A DNA stretch of 39,668 nt from DATGLE01 sp035294325 (GTDB lineage Bacteria > Chloroflexota > Ktedonobacteria > Ktedonobacterales > Ktedonobacteraceae), in the NCBI GenBank assembly GCA_035294325.1, contig DATGLE010000216.1, forward strand, positions 1 to 39,668. The letters run 5' to 3'. The notes under the pieces were generated by a model, which had not been told where the DNA came from, made no database searches, and saw only the letters and a program-made list of their open reading frames with translations. The position numbers were made by a program, and so were the translations under genes. Shown here one piece after another: positions 7,063 to 15,375 of the stretch; position 1 is the stretch's first letter; the number at the start of each line of letters is the position of its first letter.

Positions 7063-8067
7063 ATGTCCAGAGCCTTAGCAGGTATCATTGCTAATCCGGC
7101 ATCGGGACGCGACATTCGTAGACTTGTCGCCCACGGTACGGTCTTCGACAACAACGAGAAGACGGCGATTGTGCGCCGTGTCCTGCTTGGCCTGGCCGCA
7201 ATCGGCATCAAACAGGTAGCATATATGCCGGAGCATGATTTCGGTATCGTGCCCCGCGCGCTCGATGGCTGGCAGGGACCACCGATGAACGTGGAACCGC
7301 TGGCGATGCCGGTGCTCGGTACCAGCGCCGACTCCACGCGCGCCGCGCAATTGCTCGCTGAACTTGGAGCAGGCTGTATCATCACGCTTGGCGGCGATGG
7401 CACGAATCGCGCCGTTGCCATCGGCTGCAACACTGTGCCCCTCGTTCCCATCTCAACCGGCACCAACAACGTCTTTCCTGCCTTCATAGAGGGCACGCTG
7501 GCCGGGCTGGCCGCGGGACTGATCGTTAGCGGGCGTGTCGCCGATGAAGCGGTACAGCGCGTCCCCTGGCTCGAAGTGCTTATCGATGGCGCATCCAGGG
7601 ATTACGCCCTGGTGGATGTCGTCGCCTCTTCCCTGCCTTTCGTCGGCTCGCGCGCTATCTGGGATCTCTCGGTTGTGCGCGAGGTCGCGCTCGCGCGCGT
7701 CGCGCCCGCTACTATTGGCCTCTCCGCGCTTGGCTGCGCCCTGCTGAATCACCAGAGCGATACCGACCATCTTCCCGGCATGCATATCGCGCTGGGCGAT
7801 GGAGGCGCGCAGGTGCTGGCAGCGCTGGCCCCCGGCCTGGTACGCTGGGTGGGCGTCAAAACGTATCGCCGACTGGCGCTCGATGATCGCGTACAATTTC
7901 AATCCGGCGCCGGCACCCTTGCTCTGGATGGCGAACGAGAGATCGAACTCTCGGCGACAACGCCTGTCGAGGTTCGCCTGCGCGCCGATGGGCCTTTTGT
8001 CGTCAACGTCGATGCCGCCCTGGCAGCGGCGGCGCATGCCGGCCACCTGAGCCGCCAGGCACGTTGA
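7063..8067 (+). CDS. acoX: AcoX-like ATP-NAD kinase-fold protein
   Basis: A 334-residue protein of the NAD kinase-like superfamily. It shows the nucleotide-binding signature IITLGGDGTNRAVA (about residues 106-119), then VPLVPISTGTNN (about 126-137), and an N-terminal IIANPASGRD segment. Such proteins encoded directly before E1 alpha/beta genes are the AcoX group of acetoin-degradation operons, whose biochemical role remains unsettled. The stop is 24 bp before acoA, so the genes are surely one transcript. The ribosome-binding site is weak (CAGG close to the ATG). I looked for a sigma-54 -24/-12 promoter, typical of some aco operons, and saw none. The identification rests on family plus gene order. 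Confidence 0.82.
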   Translation: MSRALAGIIANPASGRDIRRLVAHGTVFDNNEKTAIVRRVLLGLAAIGIKQVAYMPEHDFGIVPRALDGWQGPPMNVEPLAMPVLGTSADSTRAAQLLAELGAGCIITLGGDGTNRAVAIGCNTVPLVPISTGTNNVFPAFIEGTLAGLAAGLIVSGRVADEAVQRVPWLEVLIDGASRDYALVDVVASSLPFVGSRAIWDLSVVREVALARVAPATIGLSALGCALLNHQSDTDHLPGMHIALGDGGAQVLAALAPGLVRWVGVKTYRRLALDDRVQFQSGAGTLALDGEREIELSATTPVEVRLRADGPFVVNVDAALAAAAHAGHLSRQAR

Positions 8068-8091
8068 GTATGTATTTTACAGGAGGTACGC

Positions 8092-9087
8092 ATGGTCACG
8101 CAATCCAGCCCCAGCGCTCAGACGCTGGATAAGCCGCATCTGCTCAAGATGTACGAGCAGATGGTCACGATTCGACAGTTTGAGGAGCGCGCCGGGCGCG
8201 AGTTCGCCGCCGGCAAAATCCCCGGCTTCGTGCATCTCTACGCCGGCGAGGAGGCGGTTGCCGTCGGCGTCTGCGCACACCTGACCGACGACGACTTCAT
8301 CACCAGCCACCATCGCGGACACGGCCACTGCATCGCTAAAGGCGTCGACCTGCGTGAAATGGTCGCCGAACTGCTGGGTCGCGAGGCCGGGGCCTGTCGC
8401 GGCAAGGGCGGCTCTATGCACATCGCCGACGTACACAAGGGTATGCTGGGCGCCAATGGCATCGTCGGCGGCGGCTTCCCGCTGGCGACGGGCGCGGGGC
8501 TGACCGCGAAATACAACCATCGCGGGCAGGTCGCCGTCTGCTTTTTTGGCGACGGCGCCGCCAACCAGGGCACGTTCCATGAAAGCCTCAACCTTGCCGG
8601 CATCTGGAAATTGCCCGTTGTCTACGTCGCCGAGAATAATGGTTACGCCGAATCGACTCCCGTCACCTATCACATGAGCTGCCGTGATATCTCCGAGCGT
8701 GCCGCCGGTTACGCGATGCCGGGCGTGACCGTCGATGGCCTCAACGTCTTCGCCGTCTACGAGGCCGCCGGCGAGGCCATTGCCCGCGCGAGACGCGGCG
8801 AGGGGCCGAGCCTGATCGAGTGCAAAACCTATCGCTATTTTGGTCACTTCGAGGGCGATACTATCACTTATCGCACGAAAGAGGAGGTTGAGGCATATCG
8901 CGCCCGTGACCCCATCCTGACGCTACGCCGCTCTATGGTCGAGCGCGGCATCGCCACCCAGGAAGACCTGGATGCCATCGACAAACAGGTAGCCGGGCGC
9001 ATCGAGGACGCCTGGCGCTTCGCCGAGACCGCGCCGCTGCCGGCCCCTGAAGACGCGCTGACCGACGTATATGTCAGTTATCCATAG
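8092..9087 (+). CDS. acoA: acetoin dehydrogenase E1 alpha subunit (TPP-dependent)
   Basis: A 331-residue thiamine-diphosphate E1 alpha subunit. The TPP/Mg motif runs from GDGAANQG (residues 153-160) to ENN (181-183), the standard GDG-x(about 26)-NN spacing. Other family landmarks are YAGEEAVAVG (50-59), the HHRGHGH segment (73-79) and the phosphorylation-loop-like YRFGHFEGD region near 240. It pairs with the beta subunit AcoB to cleave acetoin into acetaldehyde and an acetyl unit passed to the E2 lipoyl group. A strong AGGAGG lies before the ATG. Placement after acoX and before acoB/acoC distinguishes it from the pyruvate dehydrogenase E1 alpha at 19.2 kb; another branched substrate cannot be excluded. 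Confidence 0.87.
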   Translation: MVTQSSPSAQTLDKPHLLKMYEQMVTIRQFEERAGREFAAGKIPGFVHLYAGEEAVAVGVCAHLTDDDFITSHHRGHGHCIAKGVDLREMVAELLGREAGACRGKGGSMHIADVHKGMLGANGIVGGGFPLATGAGLTAKYNHRGQVAVCFFGDGAANQGTFHESLNLAGIWKLPVVYVAENNGYAESTPVTYHMSCRDISERAAGYAMPGVTVDGLNVFAVYEAAGEAIARARRGEGPSLIECKTYRYFGHFEGDTITYRTKEEVEAYRARDPILTLRRSMVERGIATQEDLDAIDKQVAGRIEDAWRFAETAPLPAPEDALTDVYVSYP

Positions 9088-9147
9088 AAACGGCGAAGAA
9101 TTATTCCGTTAGGCCCGCTCGATCAATGAGGAAGGAGAAGAGAGATC

Positions 9148-10170
9148 ATGGCTGTCGCAATTCGTCAACTGACCTTTGCCCAGGCGATCAACGAGGCGCT
9201 GCGGCAGGAGATGCAGCGTGATACGCGCGTTATTTTGATGGGTGAGGATGTCGCGGGAGGAGCCAGCATCAGCGGCTTCGAGCAGGAGGACGCCTGGGGC
9301 GGCGTGCTTGGCGTCACGAAGGGGCTGGTGAAAGAATTCGGGCGCGAGCGCGTGCTGGATACGCCCATCACCGAGGCGGGCTTCATCGGCGCCGCCGTAG
9401 GCGCCGCTGCCACCGGCCTGCGTCCCGTCGTCGAGCTGATGTTCGTCGATTTCTTCGGCGTCTGCTGGGATATGATCTTCGACCAGGGTGCCAAGCTGCG
9501 CTATATGTTTGGTGGCAAGGCAAAGTGCCCGCTCGTCATCCGCACAATGATTGGCGCCGGCATGAACGCCGCCGGGCAGCACAGCGGATGTCATTACTCA
9601 GTTTTTACGCATATGCCGGGCATCAAAACCGTCATCCCTTCGACGCCGGCGGATGCAAAGGGCCTGCTCGCCGCCGCCATCCGCGACGACGACCTGGTGG
9701 TCTGCTTCGAGAATAAGCTGCTCTACAATGTCAGTGGGGAAGTGCCAGAAGGGGAGTACGTTATTCCGCTGGGCAAGGCGGATATCAAGCGCGAGGGCAG
9801 CGATGTTACCATCGTGGCGATTTCGCGCATGGTTCACCAGGCATTGGCCGCAGCCGACGCGCTCCAGCAGGAGGGCATCTCGGCGGAAATCGTCGATCCG
9901 CGCACGCTCTCGCCGCTCGATGAGGAGACCATCCTGAACTCGGTGGCGAAGACGCACCGGCTCATCGTCGTTGACGAGGACAACCCGCGTTGCAGCGCCG
10001 CCACCGATATCGCGGCTCTGGTCGCGGACAAAGCCTTCACCGAGCTGGATGCCCCCATCAAGCTCGTGACGGCTCCGCACACGCCCGTCCCGTTCAGTCC
10101 GGCGCTGGAGCAGTTCTACATCCCCAGCCCGGAGCGCATCGTCGCTACCGTCCAGGAAATAATGGGGTAG
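9148..10170 (+). CDS. acoB: acetoin dehydrogenase E1 beta subunit
   Basis: A 340-residue E1 beta subunit of the transketolase-like family. The N-terminal pyrimidine-binding domain shows ILMGEDVAGG (residues 30-39) and TPITEAGFIGAAVGAA (71-86), where the Glu activates TPP. The C-terminal transketolase domain carries the VVDEDNPRCSAATDI region (about 273-287). It forms the alpha2beta2 E1 heterotetramer with AcoA. Sixty bp separate it from acoA, with AGGAAGGAG upstream of the ATG. Downstream the operon is interrupted by repeats and an amidase gene before acoC. Confidence 0.88.
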   Translation: MAVAIRQLTFAQAINEALRQEMQRDTRVILMGEDVAGGASISGFEQEDAWGGVLGVTKGLVKEFGRERVLDTPITEAGFIGAAVGAAATGLRPVVELMFVDFFGVCWDMIFDQGAKLRYMFGGKAKCPLVIRTMIGAGMNAAGQHSGCHYSVFTHMPGIKTVIPSTPADAKGLLAAAIRDDDLVVCFENKLLYNVSGEVPEGEYVIPLGKADIKREGSDVTIVAISRMVHQALAAADALQQEGISAEIVDPRTLSPLDEETILNSVAKTHRLIVVDEDNPRCSAATDIAALVADKAFTELDAPIKLVTAPHTPVPFSPALEQFYIPSPERIVATVQEIMG

Positions 10171-10181
10171 CAGGACCGCGT

Positions 10182-10325
10182 ATCCCGCCAGACATATCGG
10201 GGGCAGCATTGATGGATCCCGCCAGACATAGAGCAGGACATGTAGAGGCGGGGGCAAGCCCCGCCTCTACAATTTCGTATCGCGGCACCTACAGGACATG
10301 TAGAGGCGGGGCTTGCCCCCGCCTG
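10182..10325. repeat. direct and inverted repeats after acoB
   Basis: A 15-bp direct repeat ATCCCGCCAGACATA occurs at 10182-10196 and 10216-10230. It is followed by a 13-bp inverted repeat TGTAGAGGCGGGG-gcaag-CCCCGCCTCTACA (10241-10271) and then, at about 10300-10325, by an inverted copy of most of the same unit (TGTAGAGGCGGGGCTTGCCC...). The two can form either local hairpins or one large cruciform. Confidence 0.8.
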
Positions 10326-10329
10326 ACCC

Positions 10330-10454
10330 AACCGGCAAAATCATGTTGCCCGGCTCAACCGGCAAAATCACGTTGCCCGGCTCAACCGGCAAAATCATGT
10401 TGCCCAGCCCAACCGGCAAAATCACGTTGCCCGGTTCAACCGGCAGGTAAAACC
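10330..10454. repeat. 27-bp tandem repeat array (dimeric 54-bp periodicity)
   Basis: Four complete 27-bp units begin at 10330, 10357, 10384 and 10411, followed by a partial fifth at 10438. Units start AACCGGCAAAATCA and differ at one site: units 1 and 3 read CATG, units 2 and 4 read CACG, implying growth by duplication of a 54-bp dimer. No spacers are present, so this is not CRISPR. It lies directly upstream of the amidase ribosome-binding site. Confidence 0.9.
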
Positions 10455-10475
10455 ATATTGAAAGGAGAGTAAGCC

Positions 10476-12026
10476 ATGCCAGCCAGACCCGGCATCGATC
10501 AACTCAGAAGGATCGCCCATAGCTACGGCATGCATATGAGCGACGCCGACCTCGAATCATTTCGCGGCCTGATGGGCGCAGCTCTCGCATCATACCAGCG
10601 CCTCGATCAGCTTGCCGAGCCAACGCCGCCGGTGCGCTATCCGCGCACCAGCGGCTACCGGCCCGGTGCAGAGGAAAATCCTCTCAACGCCTGGTACTGG
10701 AAATGCTCGATCAAGGGTGCGAGCGACGGCCCGCTGGCCGGCAAGCGCGTCGCGATCAAGGATAACGTCTGCGTCGCGGGTGTGCCCATGATGAACGGAA
10801 CGGCTGTACTGGAGGGCTACGTACCGGAGTTCGACGCTACGATTGTGACGCGTATTCTGGACGCGGGCGGCGAGATCGTCGGCAAAGCCGTCTGCGAGAG
10901 TCTCTGCTTCTCCGGCGGCAGCCATACTTCCGATACTGGTCCCGTCCATAACCCGCATGATCCCGCGCGTTCGGCCGGCGGCTCCTCCAGCGGCAGCGCG
11001 GCGCTGGTGGTAGCAGGCGAATGCGATATGGCAATCGGCGGCGACCAGGGCGGCTCCATTCGCATACCGAGCTGCTGGTGCGGCGCCTACGGTCTCAAGC
11101 CCACCTACGGCCTCGTGCCCTACACCGGCATCTTCCCTATCGAACTTACGCTTGACCATACGGGGCCTATCGCGGCGACAACCGCCGACGTTGCTCTGCT
11201 GCTCGAAGTTATCGCCGGCGAGGACGGCCTTGATCCCCGCCAGAAGAATGTCAAAACCGCCCAATATACCGCCGCGCTCGCCAATGATACCGAGGGACTG
11301 CGCATCGGCATCGTGCGCGAGGGCTTTGGCTGGCCCGGTCTCTCGGAGAAAGATGTCGATGAGATGGTTGAAGCCTCGGCACGGAAATTCGCTCAACTGG
11401 GGGCGCAGGTCAGCGAGATCTCTATTCCTATGCATCGCGACGGCATCCACATCTGGAACGCCATAGGTATTGAGGGACCGGCAATGCTCATGGTGCGAGG
11501 CAACAGCATGGGCACGAACTGGCAGGGACAGTACAACACTTCGCTGCTGGATGCCTATGCGCGCGGGCGCCTCACCAGGGCCGATGATCTCTCCCACACG
11601 GTCAAGCTCATCACGCTCCTGGGACAATATATGCAGGACAGCTATCACGGGCGCTATTATGCGAAGGCGCAGAATCTGGCCCGCGTGCTCCGAAAAGCCT
11701 ACGATGATGCGCTGCAATCCGTCGATCTGCTGGTCATGCCAACGCTGCCGATGAAGGCAACCGAGATCCCACCCGTCGATGCCTCGCGTGAGGAGAGCGT
11801 GGCGCGCTCGCTGGAGATGATCGCGAATACCTGCCCCTTCGACGTGACGGGGCACCCGGCGATGTCGGTCCCCTGCGGCCTCTCCAATGGCCTTCCGGTA
11901 GGAATGATGCTGGTCGGCAGAAAATGGGAGGAGCCGACGGTCCTGCGCGCCTCCCACGCCTTCGAGCAGATCAGCGGCTACACGGTACGCCCGCAGCGCC
12001 TTTCCGCCGGCGTCGCCCAGGCGTAG
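10476..12026 (+). CDS. amidase signature enzyme (Rhodococcus-type aliphatic/aryl amidase)
   Basis: A 516-residue amidase-signature hydrolase, converting an amide to the carboxylate plus ammonia. The Ser-cisSer-Lys triad is intact: Lys95 in VAIKDNV, the cis-Ser at about 171 in AGGSSSGSAA, and nucleophile Ser195 in GGDQGGSIRIP, with Asp191 also present. Length and residue numbering match the enantioselective Rhodococcus nitrile-pathway amidases closely, as I recall that family; no nitrile hydratase gene is visible here. AAAGGAGAG precedes the ATG. The gene stands in the acetoin operon between acoB and acoC and is bounded by different tandem arrays; its TAG stop lies inside the first unit of the downstream array. 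An inserted module is the likely explanation. Confidence 0.9.
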   Translation: MPARPGIDQLRRIAHSYGMHMSDADLESFRGLMGAALASYQRLDQLAEPTPPVRYPRTSGYRPGAEENPLNAWYWKCSIKGASDGPLAGKRVAIKDNVCVAGVPMMNGTAVLEGYVPEFDATIVTRILDAGGEIVGKAVCESLCFSGGSHTSDTGPVHNPHDPARSAGGSSSGSAALVVAGECDMAIGGDQGGSIRIPSCWCGAYGLKPTYGLVPYTGIFPIELTLDHTGPIAATTADVALLLEVIAGEDGLDPRQKNVKTAQYTAALANDTEGLRIGIVREGFGWPGLSEKDVDEMVEASARKFAQLGAQVSEISIPMHRDGIHIWNAIGIEGPAMLMVRGNSMGTNWQGQYNTSLLDAYARGRLTRADDLSHTVKLITLLGQYMQDSYHGRYYAKAQNLARVLRKAYDDALQSVDLLVMPTLPMKATEIPPVDASREESVARSLEMIANTCPFDVTGHPAMSVPCGLSNGLPVGMMLVGRKWEEPTVLRASHAFEQISGYTVRPQRLSAGVAQA

Positions 12027-12226
12027 GGGCGCTGGCCCACAGCTCAGGCGTCGGTAGGGGCGCTGGCCCACACCTCAGGCGTAGGGGCGCTGGCCCACAC
12101 CTCAGGCGTCGGTAGGGGCGCTGGCCCACACCTCAGGCGTCGGTAGGGGCGCTAGCCCACACCTCAGGCGTCGGTAGGGGCGCTGGCCCACACCTCAGGC
12201 GTAGGGGCGCTGTGCCCACAGGGCAC
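12023..12226. repeat. 31/27-bp tandem repeat array after amidase
   Basis: Seven units beginning GTAGGGGCGCTGGCCCACA start at 12023, 12054, 12081, 12112, 12143, 12174 and 12201. Most are 31 bp; units 2 and 6 lack GTCG and are 27 bp. The last ends in the small palindrome GTGCCCACAGGGCAC. The first unit contains the stop codon of the amidase gene. There are no spacers, so it is not CRISPR. Length polymorphism by slippage is expected. Confidence 0.9.
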
Positions 12227-12293
12227 AAGCCCGCCCACGCATACTCCCGGAAGAACCTTTGCACATTGAATTAGCAATAGATGAGGAGCGACG

Positions 12294-13646
12294 ATGGCAA
12301 CGATCTTGAGCATGCCAAAATGGGGGCTGGCGATGAAGACGGGGCGCGTGGTCGAATGGCTCAAGCAGCCCGGCGCCAGCGTGCAGCAGGGCGAGCCGAT
12401 TGTGCAGATCGAGAGCGAAAAGGCGGTCAACGAGGTGGAATCGCCGGCTACCGGCACGCTGCGCTGGCTGGTAGTGCAGGAGGACGAGAGCGCGCCAGTC
12501 AGCGCGCCGCTGGCAGTGATTACGGCGCCGGGCGAGGAGCTAAGCGACGAGCAGGTCGCCGCGCTGCTGCTTGAGGAGGCCGAGGCCAGGCGACAGCAGG
12601 AGGAGGCGCAGAGTCGCCAGCGCGCCGCGCCCAGAACGGCTCCGGCACGCGCGGGCGCGACAATGCGCGCACCCGCGCGAGAGGGAGGCCGCGTCAACGC
12701 CTCGCCTGCCGCGCGGCGCCTGGCGCAAGAACTCGGCGTCGATCTCACGACTATCGTGGGCACCGGGCCACAGGGGATGATCGGACGCGAGGATGTGCTG
12801 CGCGCCGCTGCTGCCGGAGAGGCGAAGCCAGCGCCGGCACAGGAAGAGGAGCGTATGGTCGACGTGGATGGCATCGCGACGCACTGCCTGATCGCCGGGC
12901 CGGCGAGTGCTCCGCATGTGGTCTTTGTGCATGGCCTGGGCGGCTCGCTCACAACCTGGTCGCTGAACCTGGCAGCCTTTGCCGGACAATTCCGCATCTG
13001 TGCGCTCGATCTGGCCGGCGCTGGCGAGAGCGCCAGACCGGCTACAGATTACAGCGTGCCAGCGCTCGCCGACTTTCTCGCGCGCTTCCTCGACACGCTC
13101 GGCTCCGAGTGGCGGCGGGTGAACCTGGTGGGGCATTCGCTTGGCGGCGCGATCATCCTGACTTTCGCGCAACAGCATCCCGAGCGCATCGAGAGGCTGG
13201 TTATTGTTGATAGCGCCGGGCTGGGACCGAACATCGACGCGCGCGTGATCCAGCTCATGACGGCACCGCCTGATAAGGAGCACATTCGCGCCGAACTGGG
13301 CAGGTTCTTCGCCGATCCCGCGCTCGTCCAGCAGGCGCTCATCGATCAGATCTACCAGCAGCGCACGCAGCCGGGCGCACACGAGGCGCTGGTCGCCACA
13401 GCGGAGGCTGCCTTCGCGGGAGGTCGCCAGCAGTTCGATCTGCGCCCGGCTCTGGCCGCGCTCCCCGGCCCCCTGCTTGCCGTATGGGGCGCCGGGGACA
13501 GTGTGCTTCCAACCGCGCATGCGCACGAGGCGAGCCGCGCGCCGCGTGGCCGCGTCGAGATCATCGAGGGCTGCGCCCACTGTCCGCACATCGAACGCAG
13601 CGACGCCTTTAACCAGATCGTCATGTCCTTTCTCAGCGAATCGTAG
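12294..13646 (+). CDS. acoC: acetoin dehydrogenase E2: lipoyl-E3BD-alpha/beta-hydrolase
   Basis: A 450-residue multidomain protein. Residues 1-78 form a lipoyl domain with Lys43 in IESEKAV as the lipoylated residue; 133-170 match the E3-binding domain (NASPAARRLAQELGVDL...GTGPQGMIGREDV); 190-450 form an alpha/beta hydrolase fold with Ser282 in VGHSLGG, Asp402 and His429. This hydrolase-type catalytic domain, in place of the usual CoA acyltransferase domain, is characteristic of AcoC of acetoin dehydrogenases. Linkers are Gln/Glu/Ala/Arg-rich. GAGGAGCGACG upstream serves as ribosome-binding site. Although separated from acoB by the amidase and repeats, it completes the aco gene set. An E3 must come from elsewhere in the genome. 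Confidence 0.9.
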   Translation: MATILSMPKWGLAMKTGRVVEWLKQPGASVQQGEPIVQIESEKAVNEVESPATGTLRWLVVQEDESAPVSAPLAVITAPGEELSDEQVAALLLEEAEARRQQEEAQSRQRAAPRTAPARAGATMRAPAREGGRVNASPAARRLAQELGVDLTTIVGTGPQGMIGREDVLRAAAAGEAKPAPAQEEERMVDVDGIATHCLIAGPASAPHVVFVHGLGGSLTTWSLNLAAFAGQFRICALDLAGAGESARPATDYSVPALADFLARFLDTLGSEWRRVNLVGHSLGGAIILTFAQQHPERIERLVIVDSAGLGPNIDARVIQLMTAPPDKEHIRAELGRFFADPALVQQALIDQIYQQRTQPGAHEALVATAEAAFAGGRQQFDLRPALAALPGPLLAVWGAGDSVLPTAHAHEASRAPRGRVEIIEGCAHCPHIERSDAFNQIVMSFLSES

Positions 13647-13749
13647 CACGATCCTTCACGCGGCTCCGCGCAAGCGCCAGCCAGTGTGAAGAGCTTGATA
13701 CTCAGCGTCTCTGATATCTCACCAGGCGCTCGGCGGCTCCGCCGCCCCG

Positions 13750-13835
13750 GGGAGGACTTATGGTGTGTGGCAGGTGGGCCTGGCCCACCTGCCACACCAT
13801 AAGTCCTCCCGCAAGCGCCGCGGGCGTGAGCACAC
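13750..13835. repeat. variable-palindrome repeat, copy D
   Basis: A palindrome of about 30-bp arms spanning 13750-13810 around a single T (13781); the left arm carries one extra TG (GGTGTGTGG against GGTGTGG). The right side ends with GCAAGCGCCGCGGGCGTGAG (13811-13830), the reverse complement of the flank of copy A. It lies between acoC and the ABC importer genes and may also terminate aco transcription. Confidence 0.85.
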
Positions 13836-13943
13836 TATAGCATTGGAAAGCAGACGCTCTCTTCTCTAAGCGTGAAATTTCACAGTATGCTTGTATAGAT
13901 AATTCATGAAATATAGTATACATACCGGCATTTCCTAATCTGG

Positions 13944-13972
13944 TTGACAAATCTTGTACAATGTGCTAACAT
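13944..13972 (+). promoter_or_regulatory. promoter of the ABC importer operon
   Basis: TTGACA (13944-13949), a 17-nt spacer and TAACAT (13967-13972), with TGC directly before the -10 (extended -10). It gives a leader of about 150 nt before the binding-protein ATG at 14127. The remaining part of the gap 13836-14126 is AT-rich with no other feature I can name. Confidence 0.65.
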
Positions 13973-14126
13973 TTTTTACAAATGTAGACCTCCTTGCAGC
14001 TATACTGAATTATCCTGTGGCGCATACACAATATATGTGTAAAGCGTTATAGTATTGATAGCTGTCAATTGTAGGATGTTCGCTTTGTACCCCTTGATCT
14101 GAAGGACAGGCAAACGGAGGTTCCAC

Positions 14127-15251
14127 ATGCGTCTCAACCGTCTCACCGCAATCATCATTGGCGTGGTGGTCGTCGTCGTGATCGTCGTGGTTGTGCTCAT
14201 CAGCGTGCTCGTTGCGCGTCCTGGAGGCCCCCAGCAGACGACAACCGGCGGCGGCAAGCACAATGGCCCCTACACCATCGCCCTGAGCAATTCGTTTATT
14301 GGCAACACCTGGCGCGTCGAAATGGAGAACGAATTCAAGGGTGCATGCCAGATGCCACCTTATAACACACTCATCAAGTGCCTGGTCTACAACTCCGGCA
14401 ACGATGTCTCCAAGCAGACGCAGCAGATGGACAACCTTATTTCATCGCACGTTGATGCTATCGTCATCAATGCTGCCTCTCCTACTGGCCTGAACGGGGT
14501 AATCCAGCAGGCATGCAACGCCGGCATCCTGGTTGTCTCCTACGATAACGTGGTCACGGCCCCCTGCGCCCTCAAGGTCAACACCGACCAGTTCAAGTTC
14601 GGCCAGCAGCTTGCGCAGTTTCTCGTCGATTCGCTCAACGGCAAGGGCAACGTAATTATGGTAACAGGCGTGCCCGGCACCGAGGTAGATCAGCAGCGCA
14701 ACGCCGGCGCCGATGCCGTCTTCAAGGCTAACCCCGGCATCAAGGTCATTGCCCGTTATACCGGTATGTGGGCTTCTGACGTGGCGGAGCGCAACACGGC
14801 GGCGCAGTTGCCTTCGCTCGGCACCATCGACGGTGTGTGGTGCCAGGGCGGCACCGATGGCGTCATTCGTGCTATCCTCGCCGCGCATCGTCCTTTGCCC
14901 AAAGCCATCGCCGGAGAGGCCGAAAATGGCTTCCGCCAGTACATGCTCCAGTATAAAGATCAGGGCTTAAAGGCCATGTCGATTGGTCAGCCGCCTTTCC
15001 TCGTACTTGCCGCGACAGAACTGGCGCTGGAAGTGCTGCAAGGCAAACATGCCCGCACCAACGTTAACCTGCCCTTCCCGTATGTCACACAGGATACGGT
15101 GAAGGAAGGCGTGACAACCTTCAAGAGCCAGCCGAGTAGCTTCTTTGCCGACTTCACCGATAGCGGTCCGAACGCTACTGTGGTCGTCTGCCTGGATATG
15201 GCTACTCAGGGCAAGCCCTGCCCCGGCACACTCAACGTCAGGCTGCCCTAG
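14127..15251 (+). CDS. sugar-type ABC importer substrate-binding protein
   Basis: A 374-residue periplasmic-binding-protein type 1 (ribose/galactose-like) domain behind an N-terminal membrane segment (residues 8-30, almost all I/V/L). There is no lipobox Cys, so it appears anchored by an uncleaved helix rather than as a lipoprotein. Landmarks are YTIALSNSFIGNTWR (about 49-63), MDNLISSHVDAIVINAASPTG and the VMVTGVPGT segment. Four or more Cys in the mature part could form disulfides. GGAGG lies 8 bp before the ATG. It heads an operon with the ATPase and two permeases; a hairpin in the gap to the ATPase may allow higher expression of this subunit. The ligand is unknown; a sugar or polyol is the family expectation. 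Confidence 0.9.
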   Translation: MRLNRLTAIIIGVVVVVVIVVVVLISVLVARPGGPQQTTTGGGKHNGPYTIALSNSFIGNTWRVEMENEFKGACQMPPYNTLIKCLVYNSGNDVSKQTQQMDNLISSHVDAIVINAASPTGLNGVIQQACNAGILVVSYDNVVTAPCALKVNTDQFKFGQQLAQFLVDSLNGKGNVIMVTGVPGTEVDQQRNAGADAVFKANPGIKVIARYTGMWASDVAERNTAAQLPSLGTIDGVWCQGGTDGVIRAILAAHRPLPKAIAGEAENGFRQYMLQYKDQGLKAMSIGQPPFLVLAATELALEVLQGKHARTNVNLPFPYVTQDTVKEGVTTFKSQPSSFFADFTDSGPNATVVVCLDMATQGKPCPGTLNVRLP

Positions 15252-15299
15252 CGCGCGGCGGGTTTTCCGCCGGAGTGGCCTGCGTCATCCTGAGCGCCG

Positions 15300-15339
15300 T
15301 CATGTCATCCTTCGCTGCCGCTCAGGAAGGATGACATGA
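15300..15339 (+). repeat. intercistronic hairpin
   Basis: TCATGTCATCCTTC (15300-15313) and GAAGGATGACATGA (15326-15339) form a perfect 14-bp stem with a 12-nt loop, in the 124-bp gap between the binding-protein and ATPase genes. It has no T-run. Such intercistronic hairpins commonly protect the upstream message or attenuate the downstream part. Confidence 0.65.
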
Positions 15340-15375
15340 AGACGCTGGTGAAAGAGTTTCGTAGGAGCATCGATT

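Noticed and set aside
10330..10454. CRISPR-like short repeats
   Set aside because: Units of 27 bp are strictly head-to-tail with no unique spacers, and no cas genes are near.
9990..10472. A 160-codon open frame with Cys-rich nonapeptide repeats
   Set aside because: It overlaps acoB in another frame and runs through intergenic tandem repeats; it has no family features or ribosome-binding site.
10590..12071. A 493-codon minus-strand frame opposite the amidase gene
   Set aside because: It is antisense to a well-supported gene in GC-rich sequence and shows no domain pattern.
12023..12226. Second CRISPR-like array
   Set aside because: The 31/27-bp units are contiguous; the only variation is a 4-bp indel and point changes.
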